Notes: a model not told the origin generated them from the sequence alone. Shown: positions 17,629 to 27,189, counted from the first letter of the stretch. The stretch: 64,000 bases of DNA from Phyllobacterium calauticae (GCF_019991125.1 NZ_JAGENB010000003.1:124001-188000), one strand, 5' to 3'. A program made the numbers and translations.

Positions 17629-19047
17629 ATGAGCCAGTTAAGCACCATGGACGCAGTCCCGAACAGAATTGAAGACCGGCGGTCCGCCTGCCCCGGATTG
17701 TTCCGCATGGCCAAGGCGCTTGATGGCGCAATATGCCGGGTGAAACTGACATTCGGCACGCTGAGCGCCGAACAGGCGCACCGCATTGCCGATGCAGCCC
17801 GGCAGTTCGGCAATGGCGTCATCGAGATCACCAACCGGGCCAACCTGCAGATTCGCGGCGTGCGGCCCGATACGGAAAATCCGCTGATCGCAGCACTGCT
17901 GGCCGCCGGGCTCGGGCCACTGACCGACCGGGGCGACGATGTGCGCAATGTCATGGTCAGCCCGATCGCCGGTGTCGTGCCGGGCAGATTCGACGTGCGG
18001 CCGCTCGCCTTGCAGCTGTTCGAAATCCTGCAGACCGATGCCTCCTACCAGCGCCTTTCGCCGAAATTTTCCATTCTCGTCGACGGCGGCGAAAGCGTTG
18101 CCATGGTGGAGCATCCCCATGACATCTGGCTGAGCGCCATCGACGCAGAGAGCCCCCGGTTTGCCCTGGGCGTTGCCGGCACACCGCCGACGGGAGCGGA
18201 CGATACGCCCGCCCTCGGCAGTGTCGGCGTATCCCGGGCCATGCAGCTGGTCACGGCGATTCTCGATGCGTTCATCGATTGGAATGCCGCCAATCCGGCG
18301 GCCTCGCGGCTTCGTCACATGATCGCAGCCATCGGGCGCGACGCATTCGCCGCCCAGCTGGAAAAGCGTCTGAATTTTTCAATACGCAATGAACAGGCTG
18401 ATCAATGGCGCCGATCCTTGCCCCGCCCGCATGGACATCTCGGCCTGTTGCCGGAACGCGGCAGCGACCACCGCCTTGCCGGCGCCATGCCGCCGCTCGG
18501 GCGCCTTGATCCCGACAGGCTGGACGCCGTGGCGGCACTGGCGGAAAAAAACAGCAATGGAAAGCTGCTGATAACGCCGTGGCAGAGCATAATGTTGCCT
18601 GAAGTGCCCGAAGCCATGGCATCGCAAACAGTGCGGGAATTCGAGGCCCTTGGTTTCGCCGCCCGGCCGGATAATCCGCTTGCAACCATGATCAGTTGTT
18701 CAGGCTCCGCCGGTTGCGGATCGGCGCTTGGTGCAACGCAGGCCGATGGCCTCAAGCTCGGCGCATTGCTGCGCAACACGGCTCCTGATATGGCGGTTCA
18801 CCTGACCGGCTGCAGCAAATCCTGCGCCTCGCCTTCGGCAAAACCGGTCACGCTGGTTGCAACCGAACCGGGGTACTACAACATATTTCTGCGTGCGACC
18901 AATGGACCGTCGCGATTTGGCAAGCTATTGGCTGCACATGTTACTATCGAGGAAGCTGCCGACTGGATCGGCAACCTTCCGTTGAATTCCCGGCCATCGA
19001 CCCAAAGGCCGCTCACTTCCGGCTCTGGGGGGCCACCGCATGCTTGA
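17629..19047 (+). CDS. cobG: Precorrin-3B synthase (CobG)
   Basis: The 472-residue protein belongs to the nitrite/sulfite reductase ferredoxin-like family. It begins with CPGLFRMAKALDGAICRVKL (about 20-39) and has the duplicated half-domain architecture; the 4Fe-4S ligands appear as CSGSAGCGSAL near 355-365 and CSKSC near 396-400. CobG uses molecular oxygen to make the hydroxy-lactone precorrin-3B, so its presence marks the aerobic pathway. An in-frame ATG at 17647 is an alternative start. The gene overlaps cobH by eight bases. Confidence 0.93.
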   Translation: MSQLSTMDAVPNRIEDRRSACPGLFRMAKALDGAICRVKLTFGTLSAEQAHRIADAARQFGNGVIEITNRANLQIRGVRPDTENPLIAALLAAGLGPLTDRGDDVRNVMVSPIAGVVPGRFDVRPLALQLFEILQTDASYQRLSPKFSILVDGGESVAMVEHPHDIWLSAIDAESPRFALGVAGTPPTGADDTPALGSVGVSRAMQLVTAILDAFIDWNAANPAASRLRHMIAAIGRDAFAAQLEKRLNFSIRNEQADQWRRSLPRPHGHLGLLPERGSDHRLAGAMPPLGRLDPDRLDAVAALAEKNSNGKLLITPWQSIMLPEVPEAMASQTVREFEALGFAARPDNPLATMISCSGSAGCGSALGATQADGLKLGALLRNTAPDMAVHLTGCSKSCASPSAKPVTLVATEPGYYNIFLRATNGPSRFGKLLAAHVTIEEAADWIGNLPLNSRPSTQRPLTSGSGGPPHA

Positions 19048-19666
19048 CTATATCCGCGACGGTCAGGCGATCTATGATCGCTCCTTCGCCATCATCCGCT
19101 CCGAGGCCGATCTCAGCCGCATTCCCGCTGATCTGGAAAAGCTGGCCGTGCGCGTCGCCCATGCCTGCGGCATGGTCGATGTGATCGGGGACCTCGCCTT
19201 TTCCGAAGGCGCGGGCGCAGCGGGTGTGGCCGCCCTGGCCGGGGGCGCACCCATCCTGTGCGATGCCCGCATGGTGCTCGAAGGGGTGACGCGCGCGCGC
19301 CTGCCCGCCAGCAATGACGTCATCTGCACGCTCTCGGACCCGTCCGTCGCCGCTCTCGCCCGCGACATGGGCAATACCCGTTCGGCGGCTGCGCTTGAAC
19401 TGTGGCGCCCGCATCTCGCCGGAGCCGTGGTGGCCTTCGGCAATGCACCGACCGCCCTGTTCCGCCTCCTCGAAATGCTCGATGAAGGCGCGCCGAAACC
19501 GGCGCTTATCCTCGGCTTTCCCGTCGGCTTCGTCGGCGCGATGGAATCGAAGGCGGCGCTGGCCGAAAACAGCCGCGGCGTTCCCTTCGTCGTCGTGCAC
19601 GGACGGCGGGGCGGCAGCGCCATGGCCGCGGCCGCACTCAATGCACTCGCTTCGGAGAAAGAATAA
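19040..19666 (+). CDS. cobH: Precorrin-8X methylmutase (CobH)
   Basis: The 208-residue protein matches CobH/Cbi[21 protein letters not shown] at the N-terminus, [16 protein letters not shown] with the catalytic His-containing segment near 35-50, a central [10 protein letters not shown], and [17 protein letters not shown] near 155-172. It moves the C11 methyl group to C12 to give hydrogenobyrinic acid. The gene overlaps cobG by eight bases and its stop overlaps the cobI start by one base, so the four genes are tightly coupled. Confidence 0.95.
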   Translation: MLDYIRDGQAIYDRSFAIIRSEADLSRIPADLEKLAVRVAHACGMVDVIGDLAFSEGAGAAGVAALAGGAPILCDARMVLEGVTRARLPASNDVICTLSDPSVAALARDMGNTRSAAALELWRPHLAGAVVAFGNAPTALFRLLEMLDEGAPKPALILGFPVGFVGAMESKAALAENSRGVPFVVVHGRRGGSAMAAAALNALASEKE

Positions 19667-20406
19667 TGCCGCAGCCTGGACGGCTTTTCGGACTGGGCGT
19701 TGGTCCCGGCGATCCCGAACTCATTACCCTCAAGGCCCTGCGGCTGCTGCAGGCGGCGCCCGTAGTCGCCTACCACGCGGCCAAGGGCAAGAAGGGCAAT
19801 GCGCTGACCATCGTCGAGACCTATCTCAACGACAACCAGTTGCTTGTGCCGCTGATCTATCCGGTCACCACGGAAAAGCTGCCCGCGCACATGAATTATG
19901 AAGCCATCGTCAGCGATTTCTACGGCGAGATCACCGAACGTCTCAAAACGCATCTGGATGCGGGCAAGGATGTCGCCGTCATTGCCGAGGGCGACCCGTT
20001 CTTCTACGGCTCCTTCATGTATATCCACGACCGGCTGGCCGGACAGTATGAGACGGAAGTCGTGCCCGGCGTCTGCTCCATTCTGGGTGGCGCGGCCGTG
20101 CTCGGTGCGCCGCTGGTCTACCGCAACCAGACATTGACGGTGCTCTCCGGCGTGCTTCCGGCCCATGAGCTGAAAAACCGCCTCGCCGCGACGGAAGCGG
20201 CCGCCATCATGAAGCTCGGCAAGAATCTGGCGAAGGTGCGCGATGTCATCGCCGACCTCGGGCTGATGGATCGTGCGCTTTACGTCGAGCGCGCCACCAT
20301 GGATGCGCAGCGCATTGTGCCGTTGCGCGATGTCGATCCGGAGTCTTCACCCTATTTCTCGCTCATCCTTGTGCCCGGCGAGAAATGGCAGGGTGGCGGC
20401 GAATGA
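19666..20406 (+). CDS. cobI: Precorrin-2 C20-methyltransferase (CobI)
   Basis: The 246-residue tetrapyrrole methylase has [17 protein letters not shown] at about residues 6-22 (SAM-binding GVGPGDP), [15 protein letters not shown] near 105-119 and a C-terminal half typical of CobI/CbiL. It adds the C20 methyl group to precorrin-2. The stop overlaps the start of the next gene in an ATGA arrangement (20403-20406), which implies translational coupling. Confidence 0.95.
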   Translation: MPQPGRLFGLGVGPGDPELITLKALRLLQAAPVVAYHAAKGKKGNALTIVETYLNDNQLLVPLIYPVTTEKLPAHMNYEAIVSDFYGEITERLKTHLDAGKDVAVIAEGDPFFYGSFMYIHDRLAGQYETEVVPGVCSILGGAAVLGAPLVYRNQTLTVLSGVLPAHELKNRLAATEAAAIMKLGKNLAKVRDVIADLGLMDRALYVERATMDAQRIVPLRDVDPESSPYFSLILVPGEKWQGGGE

Positions 20407-22100
20407 CAGCCCCGCTTGTCCTGATGGTTTTGAGCGCGCAGGGCATGGAAACAGCGCAGCGGATCAAGGCCGGTTATCCCGAAGCGGTCATTCACGGGCT
20501 GGAAGGCCGCGTGCAGGGTGCGGACCACACCTACACCAATTTCGGCGAAACGCTGCGCACGCATTACCGCAACGGCAACGCCATTGCCGCCCTGTGTTCC
20601 GCCGGCATCACCATCCGCGCGCTGGCATCGTTGCTGGAAAACAAGGGCGGCGAACCGCCGGTACTCGCCATTGCCGATGACGGCAGCGCCGTGGTGCCGC
20701 TGCTCGGCGGAACCACCGGCGTCAATGTGCTGGCGCGGCAGCTGTCAAAAATTCTCGACGTATCTCCTGCGATCACCACATCGGGCGAATTGCGCTTCGG
20801 CACCTGCCTGCTCAATCCGCCGGCGGAATTCCATCTGCAGAACCCCGAGGACGGCAAACGCTTCATCGCTGATCTTCTCGCCGGCCAGACCGTGCGGATC
20901 GATGGTCCGGCGCCATGGCTGGAAGAGGCGCGCCTGCCGGTCGCCGATAACAGCGCGATGCATATCCGCGTCACGCCGTTGAACATTGCCCCGCAGAAGA
21001 ACGAGCTGGTCTTTCATCCCAAGGTGGCGGTTGTCGGCATTGCCGGTGATTTCAGCGCTGAAGAGGTGCGGGCTGCCCTTACTGCAGAGAATATCGCGCT
21101 TGCTTCCGTCGTCTGCCTTGCCGCCAGCGAAGAACGCAGTGCAAGCGCCCCGCTCCACCATCTTGCGGCTGAGCTTGGCCTGCCTCTGCGGCTGCTTCCG
21201 GTGAACGGTTGCAGTGCCGGAGATATCCTATCGGCCTTCATCAAAGAGCCGGTACGCCAGAACGGCAACGACAAGCTTGCCATCGCCGTTGCGGCCACGC
21301 CCGATGCCGTGACACGCGCCGGACATCGGCGCGGCCGCCTTGCGGTCATCGGGCTTGGACCGGGCGATCCGGATTTCATGATCCCGGCCGTCAGGCAGGA
21401 ACTGCAGCGTGCTGAGGATGTTCTCGGTTACGAGACCTATGTGCGCATGGCCGGGTCTTTCCGCCCCGATCAAATCATTCACATGACGGATAATCGCGAG
21501 GAAATGCAGCGTGCCCGCCACGCGTTCGAATTGGCCGCCTCCGGCCGTTCGGTGGTGATGATTTCATCCGGCGATCCCGGTGTGTTCGCCATGGCAGCCG
21601 CCGTGGTCGAAGCCTTGCACGAATCCGACAATCCGGCCTGGCACGGGGTCGACCTGCAGATTCTTCCCGGCGTTTCCGCCGCGATGGCGGCCGCCAGCCG
21701 CAGCGGCGCACCGCTCGGCCATGATTTCTGCATCCTGTCGCTGTCCGACAATCTGAAACCGTGGGACATCATCGAAAAGCGCATCGCGCTGGCGGCCGAA
21801 GCGGATTTCGCCATGGCTTTTTACAATCCGATCTCCAAACCACGGCCATGGCAACTGCCGCGTGCTATCGAGATTCTGCGCCAGCACCGTGCACCGGAGA
21901 CACCCATCGTTCTGGGCCGCGATATCGGCCGTCCGGCGGAAACCCTGCGCGTCATCACCCTGGCGGACCTCACACCCGAGCAGGTCGACATGCGCACGGT
22001 CATTCTCGTGGGATCATCCCTCACCCAAAGCTTTGACCGGGTGGATGGCGGCCAGTGGGTCTATACCCCGCGCTGGTACGGAACCAAGCCCGCCGGTTGA
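20403..22100 (+). CDS. cobJ: CbiG-like domain fused to precorrin-3B C17-methyltransferase (CobJ)
   Basis: The start is set at the ATG that overlaps the cobI stop (ATGA); an upstream in-frame ATG at 20385 lies inside cobI. The 565-residue product has two parts. Residues about 1-310 resemble CbiG (N-terminal hydrolase-like part with [18 protein letters not shown], then a C-terminal CobE-like part with [15 protein letters not shown] and [11 protein letters not shown]). Residues about 320-560 are the CobJ/CbiH tetrapyrrole methylase ([65 protein letters not shown]). CobJ performs ring contraction and C17 methylation. The CobE-like portion may assist CobJ. No cobM, cobK or cobF gene is present in this window. 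Confidence 0.9.
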   Translation: MTAPLVLMVLSAQGMETAQRIKAGYPEAVIHGLEGRVQGADHTYTNFGETLRTHYRNGNAIAALCSAGITIRALASLLENKGGEPPVLAIADDGSAVVPLLGGTTGVNVLARQLSKILDVSPAITTSGELRFGTCLLNPPAEFHLQNPEDGKRFIADLLAGQTVRIDGPAPWLEEARLPVADNSAMHIRVTPLNIAPQKNELVFHPKVAVVGIAGDFSAEEVRAALTAENIALASVVCLAASEERSASAPLHHLAAELGLPLRLLPVNGCSAGDILSAFIKEPVRQNGNDKLAIAVAATPDAVTRAGHRRGRLAVIGLGPGDPDFMIPAVRQELQRAEDVLGYETYVRMAGSFRPDQIIHMTDNREEMQRARHAFELAASGRSVVMISSGDPGVFAMAAAVVEALHESDNPAWHGVDLQILPGVSAAMAAASRSGAPLGHDFCILSLSDNLKPWDIIEKRIALAAEADFAMAFYNPISKPRPWQLPRAIEILRQHRAPETPIVLGRDIGRPAETLRVITLADLTPEQVDMRTVILVGSSLTQSFDRVDGGQWVYTPRWYGTKPAG

Positions 22101-22250
22101 AGGGAATCTCATCGCCCGGTGACGAAAGATCATTTGACGGGGCACCCGAATGCCGGAAAAAGGACTGAGCGCTTCGCATTTGTGTCGACGCGTTTCTTCC
22201 GCCCTCACTATGATCGCCGTCCATTGTCGCCCGTATCCCTGGAGTTTCCC

Positions 22251-23105
22251 ATGCCAAACAAGAACTATGTCCTCACCCTGTCGTGCGAAGACAAGCCTGG
22301 GATCGTGGCATCGGTGACGACGGAGCTGGCGGCGCTGGATGCCAATATCGCCGAGAGCAACCAGTTCTGGGACCGCCAGACCAACCGCTTCTTCATGCGC
22401 ATCGCCTTTGCCGCCTCAGAAAGCACCTCCAAGGGCGATGTCGAGCGGGCGCTGAAACCCGCCATCGAGCGCTTCGGCATGAAGACCACGCTGATCGACC
22501 AGGCCAAGAAGCCGAAGATCGTCATCATGGTGTCGAAGTTCGACCATGCGCTCTTGCACCTGTTCTACCAGATCAAGGTCGGCTGGCTCGATGCGGAAGT
22601 GGCCGCCATCGTCTCCAACCACGAGGACAGCCGCCGCTTTGCCGAACATGAGGGCATCCCCTATCATGTGCTGCCTGTGTCGAAAGACAACAAGACGGCG
22701 CAGGAGGAGGCGCTGCTGAAGATCGTCAAGGACACCGGCGCCGATCTCGTCATCCTCGCCCGCTACATGCAGGTTCTCTCCGACAATCTGTCGAAGCGGC
22801 TGTTCGGCAAGGTGATCAACATCCACCATTCGTTCCTGCCGAGCTTCAAGGGGGCAAAGCCCTATCACCAGGCGTTCGAGCGCGGGGTGAAGCTGATCGG
22901 CGCGACGGCGCATTATGTCACGCCCGACCTCGACGAGGGCCCGATCATCGAGCAGGAGACCGAGCGGGTCAGCCATGCCATGAGCGCCGAGGACTTTGTC
23001 GCCACCGGCCGCGATATCGAGAGCCGGGTTCTGGCACGGGCGGTCAAGAAGCACCTCGAATCCCGCGTCATGCTCAATGGGCACAAGACCGTGGTGTTCG
23101 GCTAG
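22251..23105 (+). CDS. purU: Formyltetrahydrofolate deformylase
   Basis: The ATG at 22251 has GGAG at 22241-22244 and gives the usual length of 284 residues; upstream in-frame ATGs would add an unconserved leader. Residues 1-80 form an ACT domain (YVLTLSCEDKPGIVASVT) and about 90-284 the formyltransferase domain with the active-site segment INIHHSFLPSFKGAKPYHQA (Asn and His) and TPDLDEGPIIEQ (Asp). The enzyme hydrolyses 10-formyl-THF to formate and THF, balancing the one-carbon pool. Its stop codon shares a CTAG palindrome with the convergent dehydrogenase gene. Confidence 0.94.
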   Translation: MPNKNYVLTLSCEDKPGIVASVTTELAALDANIAESNQFWDRQTNRFFMRIAFAASESTSKGDVERALKPAIERFGMKTTLIDQAKKPKIVIMVSKFDHALLHLFYQIKVGWLDAEVAAIVSNHEDSRRFAEHEGIPYHVLPVSKDNKTAQEEALLKIVKDTGADLVILARYMQVLSDNLSKRLFGKVINIHHSFLPSFKGAKPYHQAFERGVKLIGATAHYVTPDLDEGPIIEQETERVSHAMSAEDFVATGRDIESRVLARAVKKHLESRVMLNGHKTVVFG

Positions 23106-24028
23106 GGCTTTTCCGCAAAATAGTGTTCCAGATTGGTGACGACGCGATCCGCCATGGCGCGGCGCGTCTCCAGCGTGGCGCTGCCCATATGCGGCTGCAG
23201 CACGACATTGTCGAGCTTGAACAGGGCTTCCGGCACGGACGGCTCATCGGCGAACACATCAAGTCCGGCGCGGCCAAGTTCGCCCGATTGCAGCAGTTCC
23301 ACCAGCGCCGCCTCGTCGACCACCGTGCCGCGCGCCACATTGACGAATGTTCCGTCTGGACCGAGCGCCTGCAGGACCTCGCGGGAAATCACGCCCCGTG
23401 TTGCCTCGCCGCCCGGCAGGATGGCGATGAGCGCGGCACTGTCGCGGGCGAGCTCGACGAGATTGTCGTAATAGGCATAGGGCGCGTCAGCCTTCCTGCT
23501 GCGGGTGTGGTAGGCAACGTCGCATCCGAATGCCAGAAGCTTCTTGGCGATGACGCTGCCGATGCGCCCGAGCCCGACAAGGCCGACGCGCTTGCCTTCG
23601 ATACCCAGCGCCAGCGGTGCGCTTTCGCCCCTGGCCCAGCGTCCTTCGCGCACAAACCGATCGTTCTTCACCAGATCGCGCGTCGCGGCGAGCAGCAGCA
23701 GCAGCGCCATGTTGGCCGTGTCTTCATTCAGCACATCGGGCGTATTGGCAACCCGGATTCCCCTGGTATTGGCATAGGCGACATCCAGCGAGTCCGTTCC
23801 GACACCGAAGGACGAAATGATCTCCACCTGTGGCAACAGGTCGATCATATCGGCGGTGATGCCGGTAAACGTGCTGGTCACCGCAGCGCGAAAACGCCCG
23901 GCATTCTCCTGCAGGAATTTCAGCGCGTCCTTTTCCGCGTAGAGTTTCTCCACCGCATATCTTTTCTCCAGCTCCGCCAGCAGATAGGGCATGAGGGGGC
24001 CGAGCACGAGAACCGGTTGCTTTGTCAT
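23102..24028 (-). CDS. D-2-hydroxyacid dehydrogenase (glyoxylate/hydroxypyruvate reductase type)
   Basis: The 308-residue protein has the NAD(P)-binding motif GLVGLGRIGSVIAKKL near 148-163 and the catalytic triad of the family: Arg in NVARGTVVDEAAL near 233, Glu in DVFADEPSVPEAL near 260 and His in VVLQPHMGSAT near 280. The GLGRIG form and the overall length suit GhrB-type enzymes that reduce glyoxylate or hydroxypyruvate. AAGGA precedes the ATG. It is transcribed alone, opposite to purU and divergent from the FMN oxidase gene. The exact substrate cannot be read from sequence. Confidence 0.88.
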   Translation of the reverse strand: MTKQPVLVLGPLMPYLLAELEKRYAVEKLYAEKDALKFLQENAGRFRAAVTSTFTGITADMIDLLPQVEIISSFGVGTDSLDVAYANTRGIRVANTPDVLNEDTANMALLLLLAATRDLVKNDRFVREGRWARGESAPLALGIEGKRVGLVGLGRIGSVIAKKLLAFGCDVAYHTRSRKADAPYAYYDNLVELARDSAALIAILPGGEATRGVISREVLQALGPDGTFVNVARGTVVDEAALVELLQSGELGRAGLDVFADEPSVPEALFKLDNVVLQPHMGSATLETRRAMADRVVTNLEHYFAEKP

Positions 24029-24230
24029 GAATGGATATCCTTCGGAAAATAACGAGGCAGGAGCGCGATCATAGCCAAATCGCCGGGCTTATGCCAAACC
24101 CTCAATAAGAATTTACCTGTAAAGCAATTAATCGTATATGACTTTTTGGCACGTTCTGACAATTCTCGTGCTTGTCTTCCCAACCTTGCTATTGTCGAAA
24201 ATCAAAAACAGAAACCTCCGGACGGAACCC

Positions 24231-25418
24231 ATGCCCAAGACCGTTGAAATTGCCGATTTGAAGAGAATTGCCCAGCGCCGCGTGCCGAAAATGTTTTTCG
24301 ACTATGCGGATTCCGGTGCCTGGACGGAAAGCACCTACCGCGCCAACGAGGAGGATTTCCGCAAGATCCAGCTGCGCCAGCGCGTGGCCGTCGATATGAG
24401 CGACCGGACACTGGAAAGCACCATGGCGGGCCAGGCCGTCTCCATGCCGGTTGCCCTCGCCCCGACCGGCCTGACCGGCATGCAGCATGCGGACGGCGAA
24501 ATGCTGGCGGCTCAGGCGGCCGAGGAATTCGGCGTGCCGTTCACCCTGTCGACCATGAGCATCTGTTCCATCGAGGACGTCGCCTCGGTAACGAAGAAGC
24601 CATTCTGGTTCCAGCTCTATGTCATGCGCGACCGCGACTTCGTCAAAGATCTGATCGACCGTGCCAAGGCGGCCAGATGCTCCGCACTGGTGCTGACGCT
24701 CGATCTGCAGATTCTCGGCCAGCGCCACAAGGATGTGCGCAACGGACTGTCCGCCCCGCCGAAATTCACCGCCAAGCACATCTGGCAGATGGCCACCCGC
24801 CCGCAATGGTGCCTCGGCATGCTGAAGACCGAGCGCCGCACGTTCCGCAATATCGTCGGCCATGCCAAGGGTGTCGGCGATCTCTCTTCGCTCGGCACAT
24901 GGACGGATGAACAGTTCGACCCGCGACTGTCCTGGAACGATGTTGCCTGGATCAAGGAACGCTGGGGCGGCAAGCTCATCCTCAAGGGCATTCTCGATGT
25001 CGAGGATGCGCGCATGGCCGTCTCGACCGGCGCCGATGCCATTATCGTGTCGAATCACGGCGGCCGCCAGCTGGATGGCGCTCCCTCGTCGATCTCAGCG
25101 CTCGCCGATATCGTCGATGCGGTCGGCGACAAGATCGAAGTGCTGTTCGATGGCGGCATCCGCTCCGGCCAGGATGTGCTGAAGGCGCTCGCCATCGGCG
25201 CCAAGGGCACCTTTATCGGCCGCGCCTTCCTCTACGGGCTGGGTGCGGGCGGCAAGCAGGGCGTCACGCAAGCTCTGGAGATCATCCGCAACGAACTCGA
25301 CGTCACCATGGCGCTGTGCGGCGAACGCGACGTCAAGAACCTCGACCGCAACAATCTCTACAAGAGCGGCCTTGAAACCAGGCCGCGCGCGGCCGCGCCC
25401 AGGAAAAAGCGTGCCTGA
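24231..25418 (+). CDS. lldD: FMN-dependent alpha-hydroxy-acid dehydrogenase (L-lactate dehydrogenase type)
   Basis: Starting at 24231 gives a 395-residue protein whose N-terminus (KTVEIADLKRIAQRRVPKMF) matches the family. An in-frame ATG at 24138 would add a 31-residue hydrophobic leader without a ribosome site, so it was not used. FMN-binding and catalytic features are present: PVALAPTGLTGMQHADGE, KPFWFQLYVMRDRDF, LVLTLDLQILGQR, SNHGGRQLDGAPS (catalytic His, substrate Arg) near 273-285 and FDGGIRSGQDVLKAL. It oxidises L-lactate or a related 2-hydroxyacid to the ketoacid, probably at the membrane. The leader question is the main uncertainty, together with the exact substrate. Confidence 0.87.
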   Translation: MPKTVEIADLKRIAQRRVPKMFFDYADSGAWTESTYRANEEDFRKIQLRQRVAVDMSDRTLESTMAGQAVSMPVALAPTGLTGMQHADGEMLAAQAAEEFGVPFTLSTMSICSIEDVASVTKKPFWFQLYVMRDRDFVKDLIDRAKAARCSALVLTLDLQILGQRHKDVRNGLSAPPKFTAKHIWQMATRPQWCLGMLKTERRTFRNIVGHAKGVGDLSSLGTWTDEQFDPRLSWNDVAWIKERWGGKLILKGILDVEDARMAVSTGADAIIVSNHGGRQLDGAPSSISALADIVDAVGDKIEVLFDGGIRSGQDVLKALAIGAKGTFIGRAFLYGLGAGGKQGVTQALEIIRNELDVTMALCGERDVKNLDRNNLYKSGLETRPRAAAPRKKRA

Positions 25419-25427
25419 TAGGATCAA

Positions 25428-25447
25428 TGGCCGGTGCAAACCGGCCA
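25428..25447 (+). terminator. Possible terminator after the hydroxyacid dehydrogenase gene
   Basis: A perfect eight-base stem TGGCCGGT / ACCGGCCA closes a GCAA tetraloop nine bases after the stop. The following bases are T-rich only in a loose way, so termination may be weak. Confidence 0.45.
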
Positions 25448-25474
25448 GACATTCCTCTTCGTATTTCAGGTGAG

Positions 25475-25549
25475 TGGTACGCCCAAGGGGAATCGAACCC
25501 CTGTTTGCGCCGTGAGAGGGCGCCGTCCTGACCGCTAGACGATGGGCGC
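25475..25549 (-). tRNA. tRNA-Glu (anticodon CTC)
   Basis: The minus strand folds as a complete tRNA: acceptor GCGCCCA pairs with TGGGCGT (ending in a G-T pair), the D arm is GTCTAGCGGTCAGGAC, the anticodon stem GCGCC/GGCGC closes the loop CTCTCAC with anticodon CTC, and the T arm is AGGGG-TTCGATT-CCCCT. The discriminator is A at 25478 and the next three bases read CCA, so the 3' CCA is encoded. A promoter stands 17 bases upstream of the 5' end. Confidence 0.97.
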
Positions 25550-25565
25550 GCAGTCGATTGCGCGG

Positions 25566-25593
25566 GTATAATCAAGCAAATCGAAAAGTGCAA
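25566..25593 (-). promoter_or_regulatory. Sigma-70 type promoter of tRNA-Glu
   Basis: On the minus strand TTGCAC (25593-25588) and TTATAC (25571-25566) are separated by 16 bases. The -10 element ends 16 bases before the mature 5' end of the tRNA, which fits a short leader. The -35 overlaps one arm of an inverted repeat. Confidence 0.7.
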
Positions 25594-25620
25594 TGACCAT
25601 TTGCAAGAGAATGGTCATTG
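25591..25620. repeat. Perfect inverted repeat between tRNA-Glu promoter and DUF6476-like gene
   Basis: CAATGACCAT (25591-25600) and ATGGTCATTG (25611-25620) form a perfect ten-base inverted repeat with a ten-base centre. As RNA on the minus strand it could end the transcript of the upstream membrane-protein gene; as DNA it overlaps the tRNA -35 box. Confidence 0.7.
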
Positions 25621-25636
25621 CAGCGGTCTTCAATAT

Positions 25637-26038
25637 CTAATTGGCCGCTTCCGAAATGCGCGCCACGACGCGTTTTGTCGCCACGTCATAGACGAGAATC
25701 TGCCGCGTGCCGTTTGCCAGCCGCGTTTCCAGCGACAGCATCGATCCGGAAAGATTATGCGACAGCACGCGCGTGCCGGGATCAAGCGTGATGGCTTCAC
25801 CCACCAGCGCATCGCCGATCGGCTGCCCCGGCGCCTCGGAACGGACCGCTGCCGGCTTGGCCGCGCCACCCACCGGCTGGTTAATCTTGTAGACAATGGC
25901 CGCAAGCACCGCCATAAGACCAATCACCATGATGCCGATGGAAACAGCCAGAAGCCGGATCATCTTGCGGCGCACCCGTTCCATTGCTGGATCGAGCGGC
26001 TGCTCTTCCGTTTCCGTATCAGCATTGATATTGGCCAT
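25637..26038 (-). CDS. Small single-TM protein, possibly DUF6476
   Basis: The start is placed at 26038, where GGAG stands ten bases upstream, giving 133 residues. The N-terminal 30 residues are acidic then basic (PLDPAMERVRRKMIRLLAV), followed by one membrane helix at about 33-58 and a periplasmic domain of about 75 residues that ends in a beta-rich segment (GSMLSLETRLANG, QILVYDVATKRVV). The N-terminus recalls the uncharacterised DUF6476 family of alphaproteobacteria, but that naming is from memory of the pattern. The start lies two bases from an ATG of the divergent rluD-like reading frame, so the promoters must overlap. Function unknown. Confidence 0.75.
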   Translation of the reverse strand: MANINADTETEEQPLDPAMERVRRKMIRLLAVSIGIMVIGLMAVLAAIVYKINQPVGGAAKPAAVRSEAPGQPIGDALVGEAITLDPGTRVLSHNLSGSMLSLETRLANGTRQILVYDVATKRVVARISEAAN

Positions 26039-26094
26039 GTATGGCATTCTCCGAGGTTTCGAAACCAAGCCTCTGTAACGAAGGGACGCGGTCT

Positions 26095-27099
26095 TTGAAA
26101 GAGCTAATTACCGATAACGAGGCAACGGGCAAGCGACTTGACGCATGGCTCTCGGCGCAGCTGGCACCGGATCTGTCCCGCAACCGCATCCAGGCGCTCA
26201 TCAGCGACGGGCAGGTCAGCGTCGACGGCAAGGTCGTGCGCGAGACGAAACACAAGCTGCGCGAAGGCGTCAGCATCACCGTTGAAATCCCCGAACCGGA
26301 AGACGCAACGCCGGCGGGAGAAGATATTGCACTCGACATTCTCTACGAGGATGCCGACCTGATCGTCATCAACAAGCCGGCGGGTCTCGTGGTACATCCC
26401 GGCAACGGCAACTGGACCGGCACGCTGGTCAATGCGCTGATCCACCATTGCGGCGATACGCTGTCCGGTGTCGGCGGTGTCAAACGTCCGGGCATCGTGC
26501 ACCGTCTCGACAAGGAAACCAGCGGCGTCATGGTCGTGGCCAAGAACGACCTCGCCCATCGCCACCTCAGCGCCCAGTTTGCCGATCATGGCCGCACCGG
26601 CGATCTGGAACGCGCCTATCTCGCGCTTGTCTGGGGCACGCCCGACCGCAAGACCGGCACCATCGACGCGCCGCTCGGCCGCTCGCACCGCGACCGCACC
26701 AAGCAGGCGGTCGTGCATGAGGAACGCGACGACGCCCGCCATGCCGTCACGCATTTCGACGTGCAGGAACGCTTCGGTGCCAAAGAGGATTCGACGGCGG
26801 TCGCCTCGCTGATCGAATGCCGCCTCGAAACCGGACGGACCCATCAGATCCGCGTGCACATGGCCCATATCGGCCACCCCCTGGTGGGCGACGTGGAATA
26901 TGGCAGCGCCTACAAGACCAAGGCCAACAAGCTGGCCGACCCCCTGCAGAGCGTGGTCAAGGGCTTTTCACGGCAGGCGCTGCATGCGCAGGTGCTGGCA
27001 TTCGAACACCCGTCCACCGGCGAGATCATGCGCTTTGAAGCGGATGTGCCGGAGGATATGGCCGAACTGCTGACCGCATTCCGGACAACTCCGCTTTAG
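26095..27099 (+). CDS. rluD: RluD-type 23S rRNA pseudouridine synthase
   Basis: The start is called at TTG 26095, with AAGGGA at 26081-26086 eight bases upstream; the frame also opens with an ATG at 26041 that has no ribosome site and would sit against the start of the divergent gene. From the TTG the protein has 334 residues. An S4 RNA-binding domain (GKRLDAWLSAQLAPDLSRNR, ISDGQVSVDGK) is followed by the RluA-family catalytic domain with HRLDKETSGVMVVAKN (catalytic Asp) and RTHQIRVHMAHIGHPLVGD. RluD-type enzymes modify the helix 69 loop of 23S rRNA. Which RluA subtype it is cannot be fully proven here. Confidence 0.88.
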   Translation: MKELITDNEATGKRLDAWLSAQLAPDLSRNRIQALISDGQVSVDGKVVRETKHKLREGVSITVEIPEPEDATPAGEDIALDILYEDADLIVINKPAGLVVHPGNGNWTGTLVNALIHHCGDTLSGVGGVKRPGIVHRLDKETSGVMVVAKNDLAHRHLSAQFADHGRTGDLERAYLALVWGTPDRKTGTIDAPLGRSHRDRTKQAVVHEERDDARHAVTHFDVQERFGAKEDSTAVASLIECRLETGRTHQIRVHMAHIGHPLVGDVEYGSAYKTKANKLADPLQSVVKGFSRQALHAQVLAFEHPSTGEIMRFEADVPEDMAELLTAFRTTPL

Positions 27100-27189
27100 G
27101 GATCCCCGCAGAAAAAATCGAAAACACTTGCGGAACTTTATTTCATACCGTACGTTATAGAACGCAGGCGGAAATCTTGACTCTGTTGT

